From Alloyangia pacifica (GTDB taxonomy: Bacteria; Pseudomonadota; Alphaproteobacteria; Rhodobacterales; Rhodobacteraceae): a DNA stretch of 64,000 nucleotides. This document shows, one piece after another, positions 24,607 to 32,488 of the stretch. The position numbers and the translations under genes were made by a program. The stretch is from assembly GCF_020524285.1 (NCBI RefSeq), contig NZ_JAIVKX010000013.1:1-64000 (forward strand). The letters are read 5' to 3'. Positions within the stretch are counted from its first letter, which is position 1, and every line of letters begins with the position of its first letter. The notes below the pieces were generated by a model. The model was not told the origin of the DNA. It saw only the letters and a program-made list of their open reading frames with translations, and searched no databases.

Positions 24607-24643
24607 AAAAAAATGCGCGGACAGCGCAACGGGCTGTCCGCGC
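24607..24643 (-). terminator. Intrinsic terminator/attenuator between dctP and dctQ of system C
   Basis: On the minus strand an 11-bp perfect stem (GCGCGGACAGC with GCTGTCCGCGC) and 7-base loop at 24615-24643 is followed by A then a run of seven T (24607-24613). This is a textbook rho-independent terminator placed 14 bp after the dctP stop and before dctQ. It would make most transcripts end after dctP, giving excess binding protein over permease, with partial read-through into the permease genes. Confidence 0.85.
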
Positions 24644-24657
24644 CAGGCGGGGAAGGG

Positions 24658-25635
24658 TCAGCGGTTCTCGTAGGTTTCCATGATCGACTGCGCGCGGTCG
24701 CCGGTGTCCGCGATCCACTGGTCGATGAAGGGCTGCGCCGCGGCGGTCAGCGCCTGCGAGAAGTCGGCCGGGATGTCCTCGGTCACGGTCATGCCGTTCT
24801 CGCGCATCGTGTCGAAGTCCTTGGCGGTGGCATCCGCCAGCAGGCCCCAGCCAAAGTCCTCGGCCTCCGCGGCCGCATCCATGACGGCGGTCTGCTGCTC
24901 TTCGGTCAGGTCGTCCCAGGCGTCGAGGTTGAGGTGGATCGCCTGCAGAGAGGAGGCGTAGTTCACGTTGGTGAAGTTCGACTGCAGCTCCCACATCTGC
25001 ACGCCGACGCCGCCGTTGGGCGAGGTCAGCACGGCGTCGATGGCGTTTGTCGAGAGCTGCGCGGGCACGTCGGCCCAGGAGATCTGGATCGGGAAGGCGC
25101 CGGCATTCTTCATCGTCTCGGTCGAGGCGACGTCATAGGTGCGCACCTTCACGCCTTCGAGGTCGGCGGTCGAGGTGAAGGCCGTGTTGCCCCAGAGCCC
25201 CGAGGACGGCCAGGGCGTGGCGAGCAGCAGCATCTGGTTGTTGTCCTCGAGGACCTTTTCGTACTCGGGCTTCGCCAGCTCGTAAAGGTCATGCACGTCC
25301 TCGGAGGTCGGGGCGAGGAAGGGCAGAGACGAGAGCTGGAAGATCGGGTCGATGCCGGTCCAGAACACGAAGGCCGAGGACGCTGCCTGCAGCGCGCCGT
25401 CGCCCACCGCGTCGAAATGGTCGACGCTCTTGTATCCAAGGGCGGCGCCATGATGGACGGTCACCTCGACGTCGCCACCGGTCTTCTCGGCCACGGCCTT
25501 GGCAAAGAAATCGGCGGTCTGCCCCTGCAGCGAGCCGGCGGGATATTCGCTCGACAGGTCCCAGGTGGTGGCGAACGCAGGTGCGGCTGCGAGGCCGAGG
25601 CCGGCGACGGTGCCAAGAAGCGTCTTGATGGTCAT
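24658..25635 (-). CDS. TRAP transporter periplasmic binding protein (DctP), system C
   Basis: This precursor of 325 residues has signal peptide 'MTIKTLLGTVAGLGLAAAPAFA'. DctP features are 'WDLSSEYPAGSLQGQTADFFAKAV', 'LEGVKVRTYDVASTETMKN' (ligand Arg) and 'PAQLSTNAIDAVLTSPNGGV'. It starts at ATG 25635 behind gggaagatc. It is the first gene after a 262-bp regulatory gap with TetR half-sites and begins the nine-gene leftward run. Confidence 0.93.
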   Translation of the reverse strand: MTIKTLLGTVAGLGLAAAPAFATTWDLSSEYPAGSLQGQTADFFAKAVAEKTGGDVEVTVHHGAALGYKSVDHFDAVGDGALQAASSAFVFWTGIDPIFQLSSLPFLAPTSEDVHDLYELAKPEYEKVLEDNNQMLLLATPWPSSGLWGNTAFTSTADLEGVKVRTYDVASTETMKNAGAFPIQISWADVPAQLSTNAIDAVLTSPNGGVGVQMWELQSNFTNVNYASSLQAIHLNLDAWDDLTEEQQTAVMDAAAEAEDFGWGLLADATAKDFDTMRENGMTVTEDIPADFSQALTAAAQPFIDQWIADTGDRAQSIMETYENR

Positions 25636-25704
25636 GTGATCTTCCCTGTTGCGGCCCGTGGGACCGGGCGGTCTCTCCAATCTGCTCGTTGCGCATGCGA
25701 ATAC

Positions 25705-25749
25705 TTACGAACAGGTTTGTCCGCATCATGCGATCAGCGCTGTTCGTAA
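25705..25749. promoter_or_regulatory. Probable TetR operator region upstream of dctP (system C)
   Basis: TTACGAAC at 25705-25712 and its exact complement GTTCGTAA at 25742-25749 flank a 29-bp spacer, 70 bp upstream of the dctP start. The same half-sites occur as a compact palindrome in front of the adjacent tetR gene (26528-26545). The shared motif suggests both promoters are controlled by that TetR protein. The surrounding 25750-25860 is strongly AT-rich (aaaatgaaaatgtagattaataatc) and may hold promoter elements. Confidence 0.55.
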
Positions 25750-25897
25750 ATCAAGCTTTGACCCGCTGAAATTTTAGCGTTGGGGCAAAAATTTCGGCGA
25801 AAAAATGAAAATGTAGATTAATAATCTGTAATTAAACAGAAAATTATCGGATCAATTTGCGGGCATTTCTGTTTGGAAGTGTGGGGGATGCCCGGGT

Positions 25898-26515
25898 TCA
25901 GGCCTTCCGGGCGATCCGCTTCCACAGATCGATCAGCTTGTTGGCCGTCTGCGGATCAGAATCGAAGCTCTGGTGCATGGCGATTCCGCGCAGCACCGAG
26001 AGGTGCAACTGCACCTTCAGATCAGCCTCGGCGTCGTCGACGTCGCCGCCGACCAGCCGCACGGTGATGCGGTCGCGTTTGCGGATCCATGACACCAGAA
26101 TATCGCGCAGCGCGTGGCCCAGCTCGTTGTCCTGGCGCGCGGCGAGCATGAGCTCCATCGCCGCGATGTAGCGGCCGTCGGCGAAGATGTTGTTCCAGAG
26201 CGCGTCGATCAACTCGTCGACCGAAAGCTGCTCCTTGTCGGGGTCGAGTCCGAAGGGGTAGCCCTCCCGCCATTCGCCAACCAGCTTTTCGAATGCCGCG
26301 ACCAGCATGTCGTTGCGGGTCGGGAACTGGTGGGTGAGCGCGCCGCGCGACACCTGCGCCTTCTGTGCGATCAGCGTCGTCGAGATCTGCTCGTAGCCGA
26401 CTTCCACGAGGGCCTGAAGCGTCGCCTCGCAAACCTTGTTGCGGGTCTCCTGTGATCGCTCCGCCTGCGTGCGCCGCGGGCGTGCGGCAGGGGGCGATTT
26501 GGCCTCATCGCTCAT
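25898..26515 (-). CDS. TetR/AcrR-family transcriptional regulator
   Basis: This regulator has 205 residues with an N-terminal TetR DNA-binding domain: 'TRNKVCEATLQALVEVGYEQISTTLIAQKAQVSRGALTHQF' begins near residue 24. The C-terminal ligand-binding domain follows ('AAFEKLVGEWREG', 'ALWNNIFADGRYIAAMELMLAARQD'). ATG 26515 was chosen because a palindromic operator lies just upstream at 26528-26545 and upstream in-frame codons read through it. It is co-oriented with and upstream of TRAP system C and probably represses it until a ligand binds. Confidence 0.88.
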   Translation of the reverse strand: MSDEAKSPPAARPRRTQAERSQETRNKVCEATLQALVEVGYEQISTTLIAQKAQVSRGALTHQFPTRNDMLVAAFEKLVGEWREGYPFGLDPDKEQLSVDELIDALWNNIFADGRYIAAMELMLAARQDNELGHALRDILVSWIRKRDRITVRLVGGDVDDAEADLKVQLHLSVLRGIAMHQSFDSDPQTANKLIDLWKRIARKA

Positions 26516-26527
26516 GTTCTGTCCAGT

Positions 26528-26545
26528 GTTCGTGAAGTTACGAAC
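26528..26545. promoter_or_regulatory. Palindromic operator in front of tetR
   Basis: GTTCGT-GAAGTT-ACGAAC is a perfect 6+6 inverted repeat 12 bp upstream of the tetR start, positioned for autoregulation. The same half-sites recur upstream of dctP of system C. Confidence 0.6.
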
Positions 26546-26698
26546 TGGTCTACCTGTTTTCGAAGGGGTTGCAAATGGCGACCGCGGGTTTGCTGCGGCG
26601 GGAGACGAAACCTGCTCCACCTTGCGGTTCCGCCACGCTTGCTTTGCTCATTCGCTGACCGACCTTTTCCGCAGCGTCGGTCGCCCGGATTTTTCCGC

Positions 26699-26725
26699 AG
26701 GCCCCGCCGCTCGCCCGGGGCCTGC
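26699..26725 (-). terminator. Stem-loop after the Gfo/Idh/MocA gene
   Basis: An 8-bp perfect stem (CAGGCCCC / GGGGCCTG) with an 11-base GC-rich loop lies 8 bp past the oxidoreductase stop. No T-run follows on the minus strand. Probably a 3'-end stabiliser or weak terminator. Confidence 0.4.
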
Positions 26726-26733
26726 GCGCGTGG

Positions 26734-27696
26734 TCAGCCCTTGCCGTGCAGCATCGTCTCGACCAGCCGCTGCACGTCCAGCGCCTCCTGCGGCGTGGCG
26801 AGCCGGTGCGGCTTGCCGGCGATGCACAGCAGCATATCGTCGAGCTGGGCGCGCAACGCCACGGCGCGCGGCTCGCCGGAGGTCGCCGGGACGGGCACGA
26901 AGTCGCCTCCCGTCGAGACCGCCTCGTCCGAGAAGTTGGACACCCGGTGGCTGGCCTTGCTGCCCTTCACGGTGAACTCCTGCCGGTCCTGCTGCGCGCC
27001 GCCGACGCTGGCGAGGATCGAGACCGGCACGCCCTCCGCGGTCTCGAGCCGGGCCAGCAGCGCGGTCTCGCAGAGCGCCGGGTCGGCGGGATAGGAGGGC
27101 CGCGCCCAGACCACCGAGAGCGGGCCGAGAATGCGCTGGCTGAAGAACAGGAAGTGCGAGAGCACCTCGCGGGTCATGCCGCCCTCGGCGCGGAAGCGCA
27201 GCCAGTCCGCCGCGACCTGCCAGGCACGCGGCCAGGCGGCATAGGTGACCACCATGTCGACTCCCGCCAGATCGCCCATCTCCCCGGACTGCGCCGCCGC
27301 CGTGATGTGGCTCAGCGCCTCGCCGGCGGCCTGGGTGAAGTTGACCGCCGCGGGCACGCCGCTGGCGCGCAGTCCGGCCACCAGCTCTTCACTCGCGGCG
27401 AGGTCGACGCCGAGCGGCTTTTCGAGGAAGACCGCCTTGCCCGCCTCGGCCGCCGCCAGCGCATAGGCCATGCGCGGTTCGGGCGGGCAGGCGAGGTAGA
27501 CCAGCTCGGCCTCCGCCATGGCCTCTTCGGCACTGGCCGCGACGGGCGTGCCGGGCGCCATGGACTGCGCCGCCGCGCAGCCCTCTGCCGAGGGATCCCA
27601 CATGGCGACGACGGAATAGCCTTCGTGGCGCTGCATGTGCTCCAGCATGCGCCGCCCCATGATGCCCAGTCCGATGATTGCGGTCTTCACTGCCAT
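26734..27696 (-). CDS. Gfo/Idh/MocA-family NAD(P)-dependent oxidoreductase
   Basis: This protein has 320 residues with a Rossmann N-domain: 'KTAIIGLGIMGRRMLEHM' carries GxGxxG near residue 9, and 'GKAVFLEKPLGVDLAASEELV' is the family 'EKP' catalytic-lysine motif. The C-terminal alpha/beta domain runs from about 125. ATG 27696 follows gaaggagcagg on the minus strand; upstream in-frame codons have no binding site. The family oxidises sugars, inositols and related polyols. It lies 181 bp downstream of the AceE-like gene and may be co-transcribed with it. Substrate unknown. Confidence 0.88.
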   Translation of the reverse strand: MAVKTAIIGLGIMGRRMLEHMQRHEGYSVVAMWDPSAEGCAAAQSMAPGTPVAASAEEAMAEAELVYLACPPEPRMAYALAAAEAGKAVFLEKPLGVDLAASEELVAGLRASGVPAAVNFTQAAGEALSHITAAAQSGEMGDLAGVDMVVTYAAWPRAWQVAADWLRFRAEGGMTREVLSHFLFFSQRILGPLSVVWARPSYPADPALCETALLARLETAEGVPVSILASVGGAQQDRQEFTVKGSKASHRVSNFSDEAVSTGGDFVPVPATSGEPRAVALRAQLDDMLLCIAGKPHRLATPQEALDVQRLVETMLHGKG

Positions 27697-27877
27697 GGCC
27701 CTGCCTGCTCCTTCGAAGTACTTGAATTCCCACCGGAGCCTGCGCCCCGGCATCGTCCCTCGCATGGCGCTGGAGAAGGGGCCAGAGTGGCGCAGCGTCA
27801 ACCGGCCGGGCGGCGGCCCGGCTGGGCAGAAACCGGGCGCCCCGTCGCCGGACGAGGCAGGGCGCCCTTGTAAGGGG

Positions 27878-30256
27878 TCAGGCCACGACCGAGCCCACGG
27901 TCAGGTTCGTCACCGCCCGCGCGAGGCTTTCGCGGTCGAGCCCGAAGTGCCGGTAGAGATCGCCGATGGTGCCGGTCTGGCCGAAATGCTCGACGCCATG
28001 CGGGATGACCCGGTGCCCCGCGACCGCGCCCAGCCACGACAACGTCGCCGGGTGGCCGTCGATCGCGGTGACCAGCGTACAGTGGCGGGGCAGATCGCCC
28101 AGCAGCGCCTCCACATGCGAGCGCGCCGCCGGGTTGCCGCGCGCGCGATCGCGCTGCGCCGCGGTCCAGCCGGCGTTGAGCCGATCCGCCGAGGTCACCG
28201 CCAGCACGCCGACGTCGCGCCGGTGCTCGCCGATCATCCCCGCCGCGGCGATGGCCTCGTCGGCCACCGCGCCCTGGTAGGCGATGACGACCGAGCAGTT
28301 CGGTCCCGGCTTGCGCAGCCAGTAGCCGCCGTCGATGGCCCCCTGCACGAAGGCGTCGTCCTGCCGCTTGCCGGGCTGCTCGAGCGGCTTTGTGGTCAGC
28401 CGCAGGTAGACCGAGCCGCCGGTCTCGTCGCGCAGCCATGTCCGCTCGTCGGGAGCCCCGCCGCCGTCCTTTTGCGCCTCGCGCTGCAGGTAGTCGAAGG
28501 CCCATTCCATGATCACTGCCAGCTCGTCGGCGAAGGCGGGCTCGAAGGCCGCCAGCCCGTCCTGGCTCATGCCGATCAGGGGCGTGCCGATCGACTGGTG
28601 CGCGCCGCCCTCGGGGGCCAGCGTCACGCCAGAAGGCGTGCCGACGATCATGAAGCGCGCATCCTGGTAGCAGGCGTAGTTCAGCGCATCGAGGCCGCGG
28701 GCGACGAAGGGATCATAGACCGTGCCGATGGGGATCACCCGCTTGCCGAAGAGGCTGTGCGACAGTCCCGCCGCGCCGAGCAGCAGGAAGAGGTTCATCT
28801 CGGCGATGCCCAGTTCGAGGTGCTGCCCCTCGGGGGCGAAGTTCCACTTGGCGGTCGAGGGGATGCGATGCTCGATGAAGGCGTCGCTCTGCGCCGCGCG
28901 GGCAAAGAGCTTGCGGCGGTTCACCCAGGGCCCGAGCCCGGTGGTGCCGGTCACGTCGGGCGAGGTCGTCATGATCCGCGCAGCCAGGTCGCTGTCGCCG
29001 CGCGCCAGCTCGTCGAGGATCTTGCCAAAGGCCATCTGCGTCGAGATCTCGCGGCTGGTGTCGATGGCCACCGCCGGAACCGAGAGGCGGGCATCGGAAT
29101 AGCGCCGCGCGCCCTTGGCGAAGAACGGCACGCGGGCGAGGAACTGCTGGAGCGCCTCGGCGTCCTTCACCGTGGCGAAGGGCTCCCATTCCGCGCCCTC
29201 GGCGACGCCCATATGCGCCTGCCACTCGGCCATCTGCGCCTTGGTCATCAGCCCGCCGTGGTTGTCCTTGTGCCCGGCGATCGGCGTGCCCCAGCCCTTG
29301 ATCGTATAGGCGAGGAAGCAGACGGGGCGGTCATGGTCGATGGCGGCAAAGGCCTCGGCCATTGTGGCAACGCAGTTGCCGCCGAGGTTCTCCATCAGTG
29401 CGGCCAGCTCGGCATCGCTGCGCCGCTCGATCAGCGCGGTGACCTCGCCCTGATCGCCCAGATCCTCCATCAGCCGCTCGCGCCAGACCGCGCCGCCGCG
29501 GTAGGTCAGCGCGGAATATTCGGCGTTGGGGCAGGCGTCGATCCAGTCCCGCAGCCGCGCGCCGCCGGGCTCGTTGAACGCCTCGCGTTGCAGCGCGCCG
29601 TATTTCACCCGCACCACGTCCCAGCCAAAGGCCTCGAAGATCTTCTCGACCCGTTCGAACAGCCCCTCGCGCACGATGCCGTCGAGCGACTGGCGGTTGT
29701 AGTCGATCACCCACCAGCAGTTGCGCAGGTCGTTCTTCCAGCCCTCCTGAAGCACCTCGTAGATGTTGCCCTCGTCGAGCTCGGCATCGCCGACCAGCGC
29801 GACCATGCGGCCCGCCTCGACCTCGGTGCCCCAGTCCTTGGCCCGGATGAAATCCTGCACCATCGAGGCCAGCGCGGTGATGCCCACGCCAAGCCCGACG
29901 GAGCCGGTCGAAAAGTCGACGTCGTCGATGTCTTTCGTCCGGCTGGGGTAGCTCTGCACGCCGCCATAGCCGCGGAAGCGCTCCATCTTCTCGCGGGTCT
30001 GGTTGCCCATCAGGTACTGCATCGCGTGGAAGATCGGCGAGGCGTGGGGCTTCACCGCAACCCGGTCCTCGGGGCGCAGCGCCGAGAAGTAGAGCGCGGT
30101 CATGATCGAGACCATCGAGGCCGAGGAGGCCTGATGCCCGCCGATCTTGATGCCGTCCTCCTTGGGGCGCAGGTGATTGGCGTTGTGGATCATCCAGTGC
30201 GACAGCCAAAGCAGTCGCTGCTCGATCACCTTCAGGTGCTGCGCGTCGTCGGTCAT
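27878..30256 (-). CDS. ThDP-dependent transketolase / AceE-like pyruvate dehydrogenase E1 homologue
   Basis: This large thiamine-diphosphate enzyme has 792 residues. ATG 30256 follows gggaggga. The N-terminal ThDP domain has 'GGHQASSASMVSIMTALYFSAL', 'HASPIFHAMQYLMGN', and the ThDP-Mg motif 'LVGDAELDEGNIYEVLQEG' with 'VIDYNRQSLDG'. The second half has the pyrimidine-binding domain ('LELGIAEMNLFLLLGAAGL') and a C-terminal transketolase domain. The layout is that of homodimeric AceE, but shorter (AceE about 885 residues). No E2 or E3 genes are adjacent. Roseobacter genomes often carry such a protein annotated simply as transketolase. Its natural substrate is uncertain. Confidence 0.85.
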   Translation of the reverse strand: MTDDAQHLKVIEQRLLWLSHWMIHNANHLRPKEDGIKIGGHQASSASMVSIMTALYFSALRPEDRVAVKPHASPIFHAMQYLMGNQTREKMERFRGYGGVQSYPSRTKDIDDVDFSTGSVGLGVGITALASMVQDFIRAKDWGTEVEAGRMVALVGDAELDEGNIYEVLQEGWKNDLRNCWWVIDYNRQSLDGIVREGLFERVEKIFEAFGWDVVRVKYGALQREAFNEPGGARLRDWIDACPNAEYSALTYRGGAVWRERLMEDLGDQGEVTALIERRSDAELAALMENLGGNCVATMAEAFAAIDHDRPVCFLAYTIKGWGTPIAGHKDNHGGLMTKAQMAEWQAHMGVAEGAEWEPFATVKDAEALQQFLARVPFFAKGARRYSDARLSVPAVAIDTSREISTQMAFGKILDELARGDSDLAARIMTTSPDVTGTTGLGPWVNRRKLFARAAQSDAFIEHRIPSTAKWNFAPEGQHLELGIAEMNLFLLLGAAGLSHSLFGKRVIPIGTVYDPFVARGLDALNYACYQDARFMIVGTPSGVTLAPEGGAHQSIGTPLIGMSQDGLAAFEPAFADELAVIMEWAFDYLQREAQKDGGGAPDERTWLRDETGGSVYLRLTTKPLEQPGKRQDDAFVQGAIDGGYWLRKPGPNCSVVIAYQGAVADEAIAAAGMIGEHRRDVGVLAVTSADRLNAGWTAAQRDRARGNPAARSHVEALLGDLPRHCTLVTAIDGHPATLSWLGAVAGHRVIPHGVEHFGQTGTIGDLYRHFGLDRESLARAVTNLTVGSVVA

Positions 30257-30506
30257 GAAGTCCCTCCCTTTGCAGGCGAGAGTACACGAGACGCGGCAGA
30301 GGAACCCGCTTTTCGCATTGCGAGCCCCACCGTTCTGTAGTGGAAATGAGCGTCGAACCCGAAATCTTTGGCGGAAAGCTGCGCAGACCCCCACGCAGCA
30401 GAACGGGATCGCGCGAAAGCGCTGCCACGAGCTGCCGAAAACCCGCGCGGGCGAGTCACCCGAAGCCGCGCGCGCCGGGCGGCAGACCCGCAGGAGGCCC
30501 CAGACC
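30257..30506. other. Divergent intergenic region between AceE-like gene and esterase
   Basis: About 250 bp separate two divergent genes, so promoters for both probably lie here. TTCCACTACAGAAC (minus strand, near 30330-30345) is an imperfect inverted repeat of the type bound by IclR-like regulators, but it is weak evidence. No small gene was recognised. Confidence 0.25.
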
Positions 30507-31385
30507 TTGGACTACCGCAATTACCTATCGCCCGAGATCGTCGCCTTCATCGACGAGACCATGGCCTTCTACCCGCCGGATCTCGACCCGCGCGACTGGC
30601 CGGCGCAGCGCGCAGCCTACGACCGGATGGCCGCGCATTTCCACCGTGGGCGGCCCGAGGGGCTAGCCGTTGCGGACCGCGACATCGAGGGCGTGCCGGT
30701 GCGGCTCTATGGCTCCGCTTCCGATGTCACCGTGGTCTACGCGCACGGCGGCGGTTTCGTGCTCGGCGGGCTCGACAGCCATGACGACGTCTGCGCCGAG
30801 CTGGCGCAGCGCACGGGCAGCCGGGTGGTCTCGGTCGACTACCGGCTGGCGCCCGAGCACCCCGGCGTGGCGGGCCATGAGGATCTGATGCGCGTCACCG
30901 AAGGCTGCTGCGCCGAGGGGCCGGTGATCCTCTGCGGCGACAGCGCGGGGGCCTCGCTCTGCGCCACAGTCAGCGGCACCCGCGCGGACCTCGGGCTGCA
31001 CGGGCAGGTTCTGATCTACCCCAGTCTCGGCTTTCCGCAGCAGGGCGGCAGCTTCGGGACGCACGCCGAGGCGCCGCTGCTGCGCACCGAGGACCTCGGG
31101 CTCTACCGGGAGGTGCTTGGCGGTGATCCCGAAGATCCGCGCGTCGCGCCCGCCAGAGGCGATCTGGCTGCGCTTCCGCCGACATGGCTCTTTCCGTCGG
31201 AATGCGATCCGCTGCATGACGACGCGCTGCGCTACGCCGCAGCGGCCCGTGCCGCCGGCGCCGAGGTGCACCTGCAGAGCCACGCCGGTCTGGTGCACGG
31301 CTGGCTGCGCGCGCGGGACGTGAACGCTCTTGCCCGCGCGAGCTTCGCGCAGATCGTGGAGGCCGTGGTTCAGCTCTCGCGCTGA
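30507..31385 (+). CDS. Alpha/beta hydrolase, hormone-sensitive-lipase-type esterase
   Basis: This cytosolic esterase has 292 residues. The oxyanion motif 'YAHGGGFVLGGLDSHDD' (HGGG near residue 93), nucleophile elbow 'LCGDSAGASLC', acid 'FPSECDPLHDDALRY' and catalytic His 'AGLVHGWLRAR' form a complete HSL-family triad. The start is TTG 30507 behind caggagg (30491-30497); no in-frame ATG is better placed. Its 3' end overlaps the convergent GlxA-type regulator gene by 16 bp. Substrate unknown; proximity to the carnitine locus could mean acyl-ester (for example acylcarnitine) cleavage, as inference. Confidence 0.85.
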   Translation: MDYRNYLSPEIVAFIDETMAFYPPDLDPRDWPAQRAAYDRMAAHFHRGRPEGLAVADRDIEGVPVRLYGSASDVTVVYAHGGGFVLGGLDSHDDVCAELAQRTGSRVVSVDYRLAPEHPGVAGHEDLMRVTEGCCAEGPVILCGDSAGASLCATVSGTRADLGLHGQVLIYPSLGFPQQGGSFGTHAEAPLLRTEDLGLYREVLGGDPEDPRVAPARGDLAALPPTWLFPSECDPLHDDALRYAAAARAAGAEVHLQSHAGLVHGWLRARDVNALARASFAQIVEAVVQLSR

Positions 31386-32317
31386 CGCGGACGGCTGCCG
31401 CGCGCCTTGCGGATCGGGTGGCCAAAGGCGATCCGGAACGCCTTGCTCAGGGCGGTGGCATTGGCATAGCCGCAGCGCAGGGCGATCTCGCGCAGGTCGT
31501 AGTCGGTGCTGGCGGCGAGCTCGCGCGCGTGGGTCAGCCGCATGAGCTGGTAGTAGCGCCCCGGCGACATCGCCAGCTCGGCCTGGAACAGCCGGTTCAG
31601 CGTGCGGCGCGTCAGCCCCGCGCGCCGCGCCAACTCCTCGAGCGGCAGGGGAGTCTCGATGGTCTCGACCATCAGGTTGACGATCTCGCGCAGCCGGGCG
31701 GTGCCCTTGCCGACCAGCCAGTTCGCGCCGCGCCCGCTGCGTTGCTGGCGCTCGGCATCATGCACGAACATCGTCGAGACGAGGAAGGCATCCGCCGGGC
31801 CGAACTGCTCGGAGATAATCGCCAGCATCAGCTCCAGCGCGGTCGAGGCACCGCCACAGGTCGAGACCCGGCCGCCACGCACGAACCGCGCGTCCCCCGC
31901 CTGCACCTTGGGGAAGGCCTCGGCGAATTCGGCGAGCACCGCCCAGTGGATCGTCGCGCCCTTGTCGTCGAGCAGGCCCGCGGCCGCCAGCAGCCAGCTT
32001 CCGGTGTCCGCCCCGACGATGGCCCGCGCGCCGCGCGTCAGCCGCCGCAGCGGCGCCAGCCGTTCCGGGCGGGCGTGGTCGCGGTAGCCGTAGCCGCTGA
32101 CCACGATCAGCAGGTCGCAGCGGTCACAGTCGGCGACGCGCGCATCGGGCGAGATGTTCAGCCCGCTCGAGCTGCGCGCCGGCCCGTCGTCCGGCGTGAC
32201 GATCCGCCACGAGAGCCCGCCCGCGCCCTGGTCACGGACCGCCCGGAGCGGCTCCAGCAGGCACGACAGCACCATGTTGGAGAAGCCATCGTAGAGCAGG
32301 AGGGTGACGCTTTTCAT
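31370..32317 (-). CDS. GlxA-family AraC-type regulator (CdhR-like)
   Basis: This regulator has 315 residues, with a DJ-1/PfpI-like N-domain ('TLLLYDGFSNMVLSCLLEPLR', 'LLIVVSGYGYRDH', 'VGADTGSWLLAAAGLLDDKGA') and a C-terminal AraC DNA-binding domain with two HTH units ('LPLEELARRAGLTRRTLNRLF', 'LREIALRCGYANATALSKAFR'). ATG 32317 fits the family start; a GTG at 32350 would place direct repeats of a likely operator inside the gene. GlxA-type regulators such as CdhR activate carnitine catabolism, matching the divergent genes here. Confidence 0.88.
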   Translation of the reverse strand: MKSVTLLLYDGFSNMVLSCLLEPLRAVRDQGAGGLSWRIVTPDDGPARSSSGLNISPDARVADCDRCDLLIVVSGYGYRDHARPERLAPLRRLTRGARAIVGADTGSWLLAAAGLLDDKGATIHWAVLAEFAEAFPKVQAGDARFVRGGRVSTCGGASTALELMLAIISEQFGPADAFLVSTMFVHDAERQQRSGRGANWLVGKGTARLREIVNLMVETIETPLPLEELARRAGLTRRTLNRLFQAELAMSPGRYYQLMRLTHARELAASTDYDLREIALRCGYANATALSKAFRIAFGHPIRKARGSRPRQRES

Positions 32318-32333
32318 CGTGGTATGCAGCTTT

Positions 32334-32371
32334 GGAACATATTTTGTCACGATAGGGACATTTTGTGGCGA
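32334..32371. promoter_or_regulatory. Direct repeats, probable AraC-type activator site
   Basis: GGAACATATTTTGTCACGA (32334-32352) and GGGACATTTTGTGGCGA (32355-32371) are near-identical direct repeats spaced about two helical turns apart, between the regulator and the carnitine genes. AraC-family activators typically bind such repeats. A nearby 9-bp inverted pair GCTATTCTT (32380-32388) / AAGAATAGC (32469-32477) may form part of the leader. Confidence 0.45.
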
Positions 32372-32488
32372 AGTCCCGGGCTATTCTTCGCGCGATTGGC
32401 AGCCGGATGCACGCCCGATCACGGGGCGCGCCGCCCGCTCAGCAAGGCGCGCGCACGGCTGCCGCAGCAAGAATAGCAGGAGTTCCCC

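Noticed and set aside
32317-32350. GTG 32350 as start of the GlxA-type regulator
   Set aside because: No ribosome binding site, family proteins begin near the ATG at 32317, and the extension overlaps probable operator repeats.
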